34,579 nt of DNA. Source: Chitinophaga pinensis. GTDB taxonomy: Bacteria; Bacteroidota; Bacteroidia; AKYH767-A; OLB10. The DNA is taken from positions 1-34,579 of the forward strand of contig CALQOD010000024.1 of assembly GCA_943332105.1 (NCBI GenBank). Direction: 5' to 3'. Shown here piece after piece: positions 7,410-17,400 of this stretch (position 1 is the stretch's first letter; each line of letters starts with the position of its first letter). The notes beneath the pieces are model-generated. The model searched no databases, was not told the origin of the DNA, and saw only the letters and a list, made by a program, of their open reading frames with translations. The position numbers were made by a program, and so were the translations under genes.

Positions 7410-10400
7410 ATGAGGAATAAAATTCTATTTTTTTTAATTACTTGCTTTTTATTTTCATCGATTATTGGATATGGGCAATGTCCATCTCCTGGATATAGCT
7501 TACCAGATACCGTTTGTCCGAATACACCCATTGCTATTACCAATTCCAGTACTGCTATTTCATTCAATTGGGATAATGGACTTGGCGATTTAGATTCAAT
7601 ACCAACAGCCTCTATATTACCTGCGGTGGCGGGAACACTTACTTACCCTGAAAACATGAAAGTGGTTTTTGAATATGGTAATTATTATGGGTTTGTTCCT
7701 AATGCACTTGCGAGTTATATCACCAAATACGAGTTCGGTAATTCTTTGAACAATAATCCTTCAATATCTAATTTACCATCTGATGCCTCACTATCCAGCT
7801 TTCAAACCGGAATAGATGCAGTAAAAGAAAATGGTAAATGGTATTTATTTATTACAATGTATTCTTCAAATAGTTTAGTTAGAGTTGAAATGGATTCTAT
7901 AAATCAAAACTTGAATTTGATTTATACTAATGTAGCCATAAACGGTCCTTATAATCCATGGAGCATTAAACTATTTGATCATGTAGGATTCATCATGAAT
8001 AACCAAGATGATAAAATTATTAGAATTGATTTTAATGGCAACTATGCCAATACTCCGACAGTTTTACAACCATACGTTTCAACTGGCTATTTTAATAATT
8101 TTGGTTTTGACGTTGTTTATGACTGTATAAGCAATAATTATATAGGCTTTGGAACATCATTTAGTGCTGGAGCAATAATCAAGTTTAATTTTGGAAGTTC
8201 TTTATTAAACACTCCTTCCGTATCAACAATTTTAACAGGTGTTAATGGCGCACAAGGAGTTCAGATAATAAAAGAAAATGGGACATGGCATTTATTTTTA
8301 GTGAGCAACACAAACCTTTTTTATAATTATAGTTTAGGAAATAGTCTAAGTAATAATTTATCACTTCTCTACTCTAGCTCATTAAACGCGGTTTTCAGTG
8401 ATCCAAAAAATATTCAACTTTTTAAAGAAGGAAATAAATGGATTGGAATGATACCTAGTACCAGTTCGTTTAATATCGTTCGAGTTAGCTTTCCCTTTGC
8501 TAATCAAGTCAACAATCAATTTTCAACAGATCAATCACCATCAACTATTTCATTTAGTCCGAATGCGCTTGGTTATCAAAGAATAGAATTCAGAGAGGAA
8601 TTTGGAAATGGAATTAGTAAAGTTTATCTCGACTCAGTTTATGTTAACATCGCTCCACCGATTGCTAATTTTACTACATCCAATCTATGCGTTAATGATT
8701 CAATTAGCTTTTTTGATAGCTCTGAAATTTGCTTTGGAAATATTGTTAACTGGGTTTGGTCGTTTGGAGACGGAGGCACATCAACGGATCAAAATCCGAA
8801 GCATCTTTATACAACAACGGGGTTATTTAATGTATCGCTAGTTATTACTGATAATTTTAACAATACTTCTTCCTACAACCAAAATATAACTGTAAGACTA
8901 AAACCCATTGCTGATTTTAACTTTACCAACAACAGTTGTAGTGGAACCCTCGTTCAATTTATTGATGCATCTGTTTCTGCTGATGGAAATATTACCAATT
9001 GGAATTGGATAATTAGCAGCAATGATTTTTCAAATAGTACAATTAGCAGTTCATTCGTAAGTCCAGGTTTATACCCAATTCAATTAACTACCACAACAGA
9101 ATTTGGATGTTCCGATACAGTAACAAAACAAATTACTATTGAACCAACTCCTATAGCCGACTTTTCTGTAAGCAATACTTGTATTAATGAGATTGCTGTA
9201 TTTAATAATCTCACCGACTCTAATACAATTTCAAATGTTAGCTACCAATGGCAGATTGGTGGATTTTTAGGAACTAATAATCCTAATCCTACTTATCAAT
9301 TTCCTTCGACAGATGGAGTTTATGGTATTTTACTAATTGCAAACTCACCTAACGGATGCGCAGATACGATTATCAAATCAATTTTAATTGGCAACAGACC
9401 AAATCCTGATTTCACATTAAACGCAGATACCGTTTGTCAAAATTCATTATTCACAATTACAGATAATTCTATTCCTGGATTGTACAATACTATCAGCAAT
9501 CGTAGATGGGATATGGGTAATGGTATAACTATCGATGATTCTTTATTATTTCACTATGCATACACCACTCCAGGAACATATCAAATTCAATTAACAGTTA
9601 ACGGACCTACTGACTGCGATTCGAGTGTCTCTAAAACGATTGTTGTTGTTGCTAGTCCTTTGGCAAATTATAATGTAAGCGATGCATGCTTAGGCGCTAC
9701 CACACAGTTTACCGATATATCAACCAGCCCTGTAGGAACATTTATCAATTCATGGCAATTGAATTATGGAGATAACACCCAAACAACTAATCCAAACAGC
9801 ACCCATCTTTATTCAATCGATGGTAATTTCGCAACTTCATTAATTGTAACATCGAACATTGGCTGCTCCGATACTACAAGTATTACTGCACTTGTACATC
9901 CATTACCTACAGCTAATTTCATTATAGGAAAATCCTGTACAGGTAACGAAACAATGTTCACCGACAGTACTACAATATCATCAGGCACAATTACCAATTG
10001 GTCGTGGAACTTTGGTAATAATTTAGGTAGTAGCATTCAACAAAATCCATTGTTTATTTTTCAGAACAACTTTGCTTATCCAGTGCAATTAATCAGCAGT
10101 AGTAGCTTTGGGTGTTTAGATACGATAATCAAATACATTGTAGTTGAAAAGACGCCAGATTTTAATATTATCACAATCGACAACTGCGAAGGCATTTCTA
10201 GTCAGTTAAACTACTCGTTACTATCTTCAGCATCAACCAGCCTTGCATTTTTATGGAACTTTGGTGACTCTACTTCTTCCTTCCAACCAAATCCATCACA
10301 TCTTTATAGTAATTCAGCGACATACAATTTAACACTTGAAGTCACAGACCTGAATAACGGATGTACACTTACCAAAAACGATTCGATAAAAGTAAATCCT

Positions 10401-11474
10401 AATCCAGCAGCTAATTTCAATTACTCGGACGCTTGCATTGATAAAGCAATTTTATTAATAGAAAATTGCAGCTTAGCTTCTGGCGCCATTGTCAGTTTTG
10501 CATGGAATATAAACAACGTACAGACACTCAACGGGAACAGTGTATCTTATATAAGTGGTCAAACAGGACTATTAAACACAACACTTACTGCGACAAGCGA
10601 TTTTGGGTGCAAAGATTCTATCACCAAACCTATTACAATATATCCCAATCCTAATATTGAATTCACCAGCGATATTATTTACGGAGCGCCGCCACTTACA
10701 ATAAACTTCTACAATACTTCATCAACTGGAAATTACTTATGGGATTTTGGTGACGGCTCATCAAACTCTTCACTAACAAATCCATCGCATGTTTATTTTG
10801 ATACAGGAAGCTACCAAGTGGAATTAAATGTTGTAAATCCTTTTGGCTGTATTGATAGTGCGAAGCTAGTCATTAATGTATTCGAACCTATTGTTGACAT
10901 TAGTGTAATCAGCAGCTCAATCGCTCGACAAGGAAATCAATGGTTAATGAAAGCGCTCTTTAAAAATAATGGTAATTTAACAATCAATGATGTTGATGTA
11001 AAATTAAACCTTCAGGGAAAATCAATTTTATACGAGCGCATCACTTCACTTAATCTTTTGCCGGGAAGCATTATAGAATATGAATTCAAATCATCATTCA
11101 ATACGAATGAAAACACACCATCTTATTTTTGTGTTGAAGCAACATCAGTAAATAATTCTAATGATAGAAATAACGAAAACAACTCTTACTGCACAACTAT
11201 CAATGATAAATTTGAATGTTATAATTTATACCCAAATCCAGCAACTGATTATATTAGTTTTGGAATAACCATTCCTGAATATGATATTGTAGAGGTGCAA
11301 TTGTATAATGAATCAGGAGAAGATTGCATTCAATTACAATCGGACTATTACTCAAAGGGATATTCCAATATTGTATTAAACTTTAATAGAGCTACTATAA
11401 AATCTTCTGCTACGTATTTTATTAAAGTGCGTTATAAGGAAGAATTCAGGACATTAAAATTTGTCAAGTATTAG
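7410..11474 (+). CDS. Large secreted PKD-repeat protein with T9SS sorting domain
   Basis: A 1354-aa surface or secreted protein. The ATG at 7410 begins the signal peptide (MRNKILFFLITCFLFSS, cleavage near GYGQ), whereas a TTG at 7389 is in frame but would place seven residues before it. After the signal, residues ~25-410 hold repeated strand motifs (ENGKWYLFIT, ENGTWHLFLV, EGNKWIGMIP) suggestive of a beta-propeller. Then come about nine PKD-like modules. The first and last are canonical (WSFGDG near nt 8757, WDFGDG near nt 10740), while several in between have lost the FGDG core. A CARDB-like segment (about nt 10890-11200) precedes a C-terminal T9SS type A domain (YPNPATDYISF). PKD arrays usually serve as stalks or adhesive spacers. 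Substrate and partner are unknown. It faces the glycan locus convergently with a 1-nt gap. Confidence 0.9.
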   Translation: MRNKILFFLITCFLFSSIIGYGQCPSPGYSLPDTVCPNTPIAITNSSTAISFNWDNGLGDLDSIPTASILPAVAGTLTYPENMKVVFEYGNYYGFVPNALASYITKYEFGNSLNNNPSISNLPSDASLSSFQTGIDAVKENGKWYLFITMYSSNSLVRVEMDSINQNLNLIYTNVAINGPYNPWSIKLFDHVGFIMNNQDDKIIRIDFNGNYANTPTVLQPYVSTGYFNNFGFDVVYDCISNNYIGFGTSFSAGAIIKFNFGSSLLNTPSVSTILTGVNGAQGVQIIKENGTWHLFLVSNTNLFYNYSLGNSLSNNLSLLYSSSLNAVFSDPKNIQLFKEGNKWIGMIPSTSSFNIVRVSFPFANQVNNQFSTDQSPSTISFSPNALGYQRIEFREEFGNGISKVYLDSVYVNIAPPIANFTTSNLCVNDSISFFDSSEICFGNIVNWVWSFGDGGTSTDQNPKHLYTTTGLFNVSLVITDNFNNTSSYNQNITVRLKPIADFNFTNNSCSGTLVQFIDASVSADGNITNWNWIISSNDFSNSTISSSFVSPGLYPIQLTTTTEFGCSDTVTKQITIEPTPIADFSVSNTCINEIAVFNNLTDSNTISNVSYQWQIGGFLGTNNPNPTYQFPSTDGVYGILLIANSPNGCADTIIKSILIGNRPNPDFTLNADTVCQNSLFTITDNSIPGLYNTISNRRWDMGNGITIDDSLLFHYAYTTPGTYQIQLTVNGPTDCDSSVSKTIVVVASPLANYNVSDACLGATTQFTDISTSPVGTFINSWQLNYGDNTQTTNPNSTHLYSIDGNFATSLIVTSNIGCSDTTSITALVHPLPTANFIIGKSCTGNETMFTDSTTISSGTITNWSWNFGNNLGSSIQQNPLFIFQNNFAYPVQLISSSSFGCLDTIIKYIVVEKTPDFNIITIDNCEGISSQLNYSLLSSASTSLAFLWNFGDSTSSFQPNPSHLYSNSATYNLTLEVTDLNNGCTLTKNDSIKVNPNPAANFNYSDACIDKAILLIENCSLASGAIVSFAWNINNVQTLNGNSVSYISGQTGLLNTTLTATSDFGCKDSITKPITIYPNPNIEFTSDIIYGAPPLTINFYNTSSTGNYLWDFGDGSSNSSLTNPSHVYFDTGSYQVELNVVNPFGCIDSAKLVINVFEPIVDISVISSSIARQGNQWLMKALFKNNGNLTINDVDVKLNLQGKSILYERITSLNLLPGSIIEYEFKSSFNTNENTPSYFCVEATSVNNSNDRNNENNSYCTTINDKFECYNLYPNPATDYISFGITIPEYDIVEVQLYNESGEDCIQLQSDYYSKGYSNIVLNFNRATIKSSATYFIKVRYKEEFRTLKFVKY

Positions 11475-11475
11475 C

Positions 11476-12375
11476 TTATTTGAAAAGATAAATCAAGTAA
11501 TATTTGAAAATAGCAAGCGTTCGACGATTAATCACGCAAAGTGGATAACGATTGAAAGCACGAAGTAGATAATAAAAGCTTCTTTTTTTCTTTCCTACGA
11601 GCGCTAAATGCAATGAATTATAAGTATCTGAATGTGCTAAAATTTCCTGCCAATATTTACCATACATTTTAACAACTGCCAAGTCTCTAAATGCATAATC
11701 AATTGCCGATTGTTTACGTTTTACAAGACGTTTTTCATCTACTTTATACACACTTCTATCGTCATGCAAAATAAGGCATGCGCAAATTTTCTTGCCTCTT
11801 CGAAGACCGAAATTAGCACTTAATCGAAGCCATAACTCCCAATCTTCTGAACCAGACAATTCGCGGTCTTCATTAAAAGGAAACTGAAGTGCTTCTGCTC
11901 TTCTTATAAATACACCGAGGCAACTTAACGGATTTCCTTTCACTAAAAATTTCATATCACGATTGTGATAATTGTGTACAAGACGGTCACTGAATTTAAC
12001 ATAACTTCTGATTTCATAGGCTTGATGATAAAAAGGTATATAGTTATGCTTCTCCAAACCTTTAAGGGCTTCCTCAAGATAATCATCATAGAGCTGATCA
12101 TCTGAATCTAAAAATGTAACATAATCTCCGGTTGCAATTTGCACACCAATATTACGAGCCCTCCCACGCTCTGAATTATCAATTCTAATGAATATAATTC
12201 GATTATCTTTAATTGTTGCTACTACGCTTTCTGTTTCATCAGTACTACCATCATCAACTATAATTAATTCCAAATTTTTGTATGACTGCAACAAAACAGA
12301 TCTGATTGCAAGCAAAATAAATTCAACTCGATTAAATGTCGGGATTATTACAGAAAATTTAATATCACGATGCAT
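11476..12375 (-). CDS. Family 2 glycosyltransferase
   Basis: A 299-aa GT-A fold glycosyltransferase, with an inverting mechanism expected for GT2. The nucleotide-binding VDDGSTDE is at 40-47, the metal-binding DSDD at 90-93, and the acceptor-side SEDWELWLRL at 176-185, typical of surface-polysaccharide GT2 enzymes. The C-terminal ~100 residues are basic and may associate with the membrane, as in many such enzymes. It is the last gene of the eight-gene glycan operon, and its ATG overlaps the preceding GT4 stop by 11 nt. Donor and acceptor sugars cannot be read from the sequence. Confidence 0.9.
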   Translation of the reverse strand: MHRDIKFSVIIPTFNRVEFILLAIRSVLLQSYKNLELIIVDDGSTDETESVVATIKDNRIIFIRIDNSERGRARNIGVQIATGDYVTFLDSDDQLYDDYLEEALKGLEKHNYIPFYHQAYEIRSYVKFSDRLVHNYHNRDMKFLVKGNPLSCLGVFIRRAEALQFPFNEDRELSGSEDWELWLRLSANFGLRRGKKICACLILHDDRSVYKVDEKRLVKRKQSAIDYAFRDLAVVKMYGKYWQEILAHSDTYNSLHLALVGKKKRSFYYLLRAFNRYPLCVINRRTLAIFKYYLIYLFK

Positions 12376-13483
12376 ATAAAACCTCCAAAGAAATTATCAT
12401 TTTATTTACACCAAACTTAGATAAAACAGAATTACGACCATTATGAATCAAAAGATCTTTCAATTCATTATCAGAAAGAATTTTATAAATCGAATTATAA
12501 ATCGCCTCAGTACTCTTGAAATCAACAACAAGCGCATTTTTTTTATCTTCAATAAATTCTTTTGCTATTCCAGACATAGTGAAAACTGAAGGTATGCCGG
12601 CTGCTAACGATTCTACATATGTTTGTCCAAATGCTTCTGAATGCTCATCAATTGGTACATGTACAAAAACATTAAATAATTTATAAAGAGAATAGAGCTC
12701 TTTTTCAAATTTAATTGTCACAAAACTATCGTTATCTATAGCATTGAGCTGATCATAAATTTCAGCTTTCATATCGCCCTGTGCATTAGCCAAGATTAAC
12801 AAAGCATTAGGGAAATGATTTTTTATTTTTTGAAATGCGGGGATGATATACTGAACACCTTTCCATTCTGTAAACCGGGAAATAACACCTACTACAGGAA
12901 ATCTGCCAGATGAATTGTATTTTGATTTCAGGAATGAAATATTAGTTTCGTCACGATCAATAAATTTATTTAACTCAAACCCATGATGAATTATTTGCAC
13001 CTTAGTTGCCTTGACATATTCTTTATTGACAAGTACATTTTCAACATTCTTTGAAATAGCGATTATGTTCGTTGATAAAGCATTTATGAGCTTATCATAC
13101 TTTACAGCATGAGGAAAGTAATCGAAATGATAGGTTGAATGATGGCGCGTGTAAATTCTTTTTTTAATACCCATCAAAAATGCTACTGGCAAAGCGGTTA
13201 AACAAGCATCTATTAAATGTACATGCACTACATCAGGTTTAAGTTTAAAAAAGAGCTTCATCAGTTTAAAGGCCACTTTAAGATAATCGACTTTAGAGTT
13301 GAACTTAATAAAGAATGATTTGGTACCTCTTGAAATTAAATCACTATGCAACTTGGGTGTAGTTGGATTTAAAAAAATAAAATGCAAGTCGAACTTGTTT
13401 TTATCTAAATATTTATCGACCCAATCAAAGGCAAGTGCGTAATCAATTCTAGAAATAACATAAATTACTTTTATTTTTTCCAT
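12365..13483 (-). CDS. Family 4 glycosyltransferase
   Basis: A 372-aa GT-B fold enzyme, retaining type, of the GT4 group that includes EPS and LPS mannosyl-, glucosyl- and N-acetylglucosaminyl transferases. The N-terminal acceptor domain carries DVVHVHL (84-90), a usual GT4 strand. The C-terminal donor domain begins near VGVISRFTEWKG (198-209). The E-x7-E signature is Glu283 and Glu291 (EAFGQTYVE). It starts 8 nt after the preceding GT2 stop and overlaps the next GT2 by 11 nt, so it is co-translated within the operon. Length is normal for the family. Sugar specificity is unknown. Confidence 0.9.
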   Translation of the reverse strand: MEKIKVIYVISRIDYALAFDWVDKYLDKNKFDLHFIFLNPTTPKLHSDLISRGTKSFFIKFNSKVDYLKVAFKLMKLFFKLKPDVVHVHLIDACLTALPVAFLMGIKKRIYTRHHSTYHFDYFPHAVKYDKLINALSTNIIAISKNVENVLVNKEYVKATKVQIIHHGFELNKFIDRDETNISFLKSKYNSSGRFPVVGVISRFTEWKGVQYIIPAFQKIKNHFPNALLILANAQGDMKAEIYDQLNAIDNDSFVTIKFEKELYSLYKLFNVFVHVPIDEHSEAFGQTYVESLAAGIPSVFTMSGIAKEFIEDKKNALVVDFKSTEAIYNSIYKILSDNELKDLLIHNGRNSVLSKFGVNKMIISLEVLYAS

Positions 13484-13491
13484 CTAACTTA

Positions 13492-14382
13492 TCATTGAAA
13501 ATAAAAAGTGTCAGAATTTTTTCTAAAAAATGTTTTAAAGAAATTAAAAGGATCAATAAGTAATGAGATTAAGGCAAATTTTATAGACAAAATAAAATGC
13601 CCTGTTTTATAATAGGCACCAAACAATATGTAATTTGATTTTGACAAAAATAATTTACGAACATGATGAATAGGTTTAATAACTTCAATTACATATTTGT
13701 AAAAAAGAATATTGTCATTTATCAAATCTTCACTCAAACGATTTGACATACTTTCATTCCTTATCCGATATAATAAACAAATGCTTTCATCTCTCAAAAA
13801 ATGTCCTTTTAAGTGTTTGTCAATTTGCAATAAAAAATATCTATCTGCAGCACTTGACAGGGTCACATTAAACAAAAGATTATTATCCACTAAATCTACT
13901 TTTCTAAAGACATACCCTCCAGGACATGTTATTATCTCTGTATGATATAATAAAATTTCATTTTGAAAATTATCACAAGCAGATTTCATTAGACCATCTA
14001 CTTTGTTACCCGACTCATCAATTTTTTGAACCCAACCACATGCAAAACTAAAAAATGGATTAGCATTCAAAAATTGAATGCGAGCACTAATAAAATCCGG
14101 AGTCATTAAATCATCTGCATCAAAAAAAATAACATAATCACCACTTGCTTTTTCTAATCCAAAATTACGCGAAGCACTAACTCCGTAATTTTCCCTATTG
14201 AACACATTCATTCTAGGGTCATTAACTGTAGCCAGCACAGTAATTGTATCATCAGTAGAGCCATCATTAACAATAATCACTTCAATATTTGAATGCGATT
14301 GATTAAGCACTGATTGAATCGTATCAAGAATAAATCCTGATGCGTTATAACTGGGAATGATGACAGAAACCAAATCTCTCAT
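13492..14382 (-). CDS. Family 2 glycosyltransferase
   Basis: A 296-aa GT2 enzyme. SVIIPSYN opens the Rossmann-like domain (6-13), VNDGSTDD (38-45) binds the nucleotide, and FDADD (87-91) is the DxD metal site. A short hydrophobic C-terminal stretch (LSIKFALISLLIDP) may sit at the membrane. It lies 34 nt after the preceding GT4 and 8 nt before the next one, within the same operon. Its N-terminal third resembles the other GT2 of this operon, but the C-terminal two-thirds differ, so the two probably add different sugars or linkages. Confidence 0.9.
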   Translation of the reverse strand: MRDLVSVIIPSYNASGFILDTIQSVLNQSHSNIEVIIVNDGSTDDTITVLATVNDPRMNVFNRENYGVSASRNFGLEKASGDYVIFFDADDLMTPDFISARIQFLNANPFFSFACGWVQKIDESGNKVDGLMKSACDNFQNEILLYHTEIITCPGGYVFRKVDLVDNNLLFNVTLSSAADRYFLLQIDKHLKGHFLRDESICLLYRIRNESMSNRLSEDLINDNILFYKYVIEVIKPIHHVRKLFLSKSNYILFGAYYKTGHFILSIKFALISLLIDPFNFFKTFFRKNSDTFYFQ

Positions 14383-14416
14383 GATAATAACTCAAAAATA
14401 GAAAAATTTAAGTAAT

Positions 14417-15691
14417 TCACAGCTTGTTGATTATAGCTGCCAACGCCATTGCCTGATTCTCCCTGGAATAAAACTTTACTGCCTCTAAATTTCTACAAGG
14501 TAAAATATCCTGATTTTTCTCCCACATGCAATACCATCTATTTAACACATCTGTAAAATCCATAGCAGAAAAAACAGATTCACCCGTATTAGTTTTAAAA
14601 AGCAAATCATCAATAATATCTTTATCACCAGGGGCAATTATAATAGGATTACCACTCGCAATATAATCAAATATTTTTGTAGAAATAATCCCTTTAGTCC
14701 CCAGCCATCCAGGATATGATAACACTGTTGCCATTTTTGTTTCCTTAATAGCTTCTTCTTTGGATACTCTATCTGAAATATATAAGAAATCAGGTGGTAA
14801 TTCTTTTTTTACACTTTGACTAATTGCTGGAATAATATTTAATCCAATAAAGCGTAATTGTATTTTATCGGAAGATTTATGTTGCAAAAACAATTTTAAT
14901 CCTTCTAGCATTACCGACATATCTTGCTCAGGATAAATACTACCAACAACTGAAAATATGAATTTATTAGTTTTGACTCTCTCTGCCTGATCAAAAAGAT
15001 CACCTTCGTATCCATTATAAATTACATCAATGGGTCCGTTATAACTATTAACAAGCACCTCGCTAAATGAGGGAGTGATTACTGAAACACGACTAGCATT
15101 TTTCATCCATCTTTTAAAATGAAATGAATAGACCTTATCCCAGAATTGTTGCTGAATACTAGGTTGATAGTTGTTTGTCAACATCATATTATTCCAAAGA
15201 TCTCTTACATCAACAATCACTTTAATTTTGCGTTCATGGAGCAAATCAACCATCTGCAACATATTAAATGGTGGAACCGTCAATATTGCAACATCATATT
15301 TGTTTTGCTTTAAATGCTCAATAATAAAATCTTTGAATGCTAAAGTCCCATCTATTTCCGTATTTAACTTACCAAATATTGATAATAAAAAAAAATAAAA
15401 TTTTCCAAAAAACCTAGCCCCTAAACCAGTACCCGAAAAGAAAACGCTCCATTTATTTCTTTTTGATGGCAAGAAACAAACCCGATAATGGTCGTTAATT
15501 ATCTCTGTTATTGGTGAATTATTCGGACGAATAAAATCTTCCCAGGCATTTTCATGCCCAGTCCAATGTCGTGTGATAATAGTCGTATTAATTCCTTTTT
15601 TATAAAAATTATTAGCCCAGCTGAACGGTCTCCATGCTGGCGCTCCTGTATTAGGAGGGAAATAATAGGAAATCACAAGAACATTTTTCAT
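14417..15691 (-). CDS. GT4-like glycosyltransferase
   Basis: A 424-aa GT-B type glycosyltransferase. The N-terminus (NVLVISYYFPPNTGAPAWRP, 3-22) is the pattern seen in GT4-like EPS transferases with a glycine/alanine-rich donor loop. KIFDYIASGNPIII in the C-terminal half corresponds to the GT4 donor-site region, where the second Glu is replaced by Asp. FSVVGSIYPEQD marks the start of the C-terminal domain. The ATG overlaps the asnB stop by 4 nt (ATGA), so translation is coupled. Specificity is unknown. Confidence 0.85.
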   Translation of the reverse strand: MKNVLVISYYFPPNTGAPAWRPFSWANNFYKKGINTTIITRHWTGHENAWEDFIRPNNSPITEIINDHYRVCFLPSKRNKWSVFFSGTGLGARFFGKFYFFLLSIFGKLNTEIDGTLAFKDFIIEHLKQNKYDVAILTVPPFNMLQMVDLLHERKIKVIVDVRDLWNNMMLTNNYQPSIQQQFWDKVYSFHFKRWMKNASRVSVITPSFSEVLVNSYNGPIDVIYNGYEGDLFDQAERVKTNKFIFSVVGSIYPEQDMSVMLEGLKLFLQHKSSDKIQLRFIGLNIIPAISQSVKKELPPDFLYISDRVSKEEAIKETKMATVLSYPGWLGTKGIISTKIFDYIASGNPIIIAPGDKDIIDDLLFKTNTGESVFSAMDFTDVLNRWYCMWEKNQDILPCRNLEAVKFYSRENQAMALAAIINKL

Positions 15692-17394
15692 TCAGCGAAG
15701 GATTTAATAAAATAGTAAGCTACTAAATTTTGATAATCATTTTTACTTACATGATAGCCCTTACTTTTCAAGTCATTTTTTGAGGTTTTTACAATTTCAC
15801 GAACCTGATCCGTTTCCATCCAGCTGTTTTGAGGAGGAGCAAATCCTATTTTATCAGTACGGTTATAGATAGAATCAGGAAGAACATTTATCATGCTCTC
15901 TCTTAAGATATACTTTGTTTTACCATGATTATAAACATGAGTCATAGGCAATGAAAAAACAAACTCCACTAAATGATGATCAAGAAAAGGCAATCGAACC
16001 TCAATTGAATTTGCCATTGAGTTTCTATCTGCGTAACGCAGTAATTCATTTAAATTATTCTGAGTGTAGTATTTTAAAACCTGCTTCAATGAATGGCCAT
16101 ACTTAAAAACCTCCCGTTTTCTTCCAAAAACTTTGAGCAAAGGATCAATTAAAAAAGCATAGCCGATAGATTTATCTTTACCATAATGTTTCTTAAAATG
16201 ATTACGCTCTTCGAAGAATTTTTTAAAGTTCCCTTTGTGGTAATGCTCCCATAAAGCATAATATTTTAACTCATCATAACCTGCGAGATACTCATCTGCT
16301 CCTTGACCATCCAACAACACCTTCACTCCTTTTGTACGAGGCAACTTCATTACGCACCACTGCGCAAAAACAGAAGCTGATCCTGGAGGATATTCATGAT
16401 GCCAAATCATTTTTTCCAATTCCGATAAAAATGTAGAAGGCTCTGGCCAAATCTCGTTATTGACAAAAGATGTTTTGTTGGTAACATCGTTTATCCATTT
16501 CCCTTCGTCTAATTCACTTTTAAAACGAGCAGAAAATGTTTGCATATTATCAACACCTAACGCACTTACGCTACAAACGATAGACGAAGAATCTAATCCA
16601 CCAGACAAACTACTTCCTACAGGAACATCACTGCGTAAACGCAGCTGAATTGACTTATTAAAAAGCGTAATGAATTTTTCTTTGCTCTCATCAAAGCTCA
16701 ACTTCTCTTCTTTTAATTCAATACTCCAATAAACATGTTTTTCAAATTTATTTTTTGAAACAATCAAATAACTAGCAGGATCTAACGCATTAATATTTTC
16801 AAAAAAAGTAGTTGTGTTATCCATTACAAAACGCTCGTCGAGATAGTTCTGCAATTTCAATCGGTCAATTTTAATGTTTGGCAAATAAGCCTTAATTGAT
16901 TTAATCTCCGATGCAAATACAAAGCAATCTTCAGTATTATAATAATGAAAAGGCTTTTCGCCAAATCGATCACGAGCACAAAACAGTTCTTGCTTTGTGT
17001 CATCCCAAATTGCGAAGGCAAACATACCGTTTAAATATGACAAACATTTAACACCCCATTGCAAATAAGACTTTAAAAGCACTTCGGTATCGGAATTTGT
17101 TTTGAAACTAACATCAAGGCCTATGAGTTCATTTCTAATTTCAATATAATTATAAATCTCACCATTAAAAGCTATTACAGTACTTGCATCATCACTAATC
17201 ATAGGTTGTGAAGCCGCATCCGACAAATCGATAATTGAAAGGCGGCGGTGTAACAAGCGAATGCTATTGCTTTGATTGCTCCATGCCCCTTCACCATCAG
17301 GCCCTCTATGAGCCATCACATCGCACATTAATTGCGCTTTCTGAAGATCGACTTTTACTTCATTAAAATGATAAACACCAGCAATTCCACACAT
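15688..17394 (-). CDS. asnB: AsnB-like glutamine amidotransferase (glycan-locus copy 1)
   Basis: A 568-aa class II glutamine amidotransferase fused to an asparagine-synthetase domain. Cys2 (MCGIAG) is the N-terminal nucleophile, with HRGPDGEG (29-36) and FNGEIYNY (76-83) in the glutaminase domain. The ATP pyrophosphatase loop is LSGGLDSSS (263-271). LDGQGADEYLAGY (361-373) replaces the more usual SGEGGDE form, marking a different subgroup from the second copy at 22024. Family members make asparagine, but copies inside polysaccharide loci are often proposed to amidate a uronic acid or another glycan carboxylate, and that role is inferred here. It lies 6 nt after the acyltransferase and overlaps the next glycosyltransferase by 4 nt. 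Confidence 0.9.
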   Translation of the reverse strand: MCGIAGVYHFNEVKVDLQKAQLMCDVMAHRGPDGEGAWSNQSNSIRLLHRRLSIIDLSDAASQPMISDDASTVIAFNGEIYNYIEIRNELIGLDVSFKTNSDTEVLLKSYLQWGVKCLSYLNGMFAFAIWDDTKQELFCARDRFGEKPFHYYNTEDCFVFASEIKSIKAYLPNIKIDRLKLQNYLDERFVMDNTTTFFENINALDPASYLIVSKNKFEKHVYWSIELKEEKLSFDESKEKFITLFNKSIQLRLRSDVPVGSSLSGGLDSSSIVCSVSALGVDNMQTFSARFKSELDEGKWINDVTNKTSFVNNEIWPEPSTFLSELEKMIWHHEYPPGSASVFAQWCVMKLPRTKGVKVLLDGQGADEYLAGYDELKYYALWEHYHKGNFKKFFEERNHFKKHYGKDKSIGYAFLIDPLLKVFGRKREVFKYGHSLKQVLKYYTQNNLNELLRYADRNSMANSIEVRLPFLDHHLVEFVFSLPMTHVYNHGKTKYILRESMINVLPDSIYNRTDKIGFAPPQNSWMETDQVREIVKTSKNDLKSKGYHVSKNDYQNLVAYYFIKSFAE

Positions 17395-17400
17395 AACAAA

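Noticed and set aside
8602-8841. Small plus-strand ORF inside the PKD gene
   Set aside because: Out-of-frame shadow of the 1354-aa protein, with no family features.
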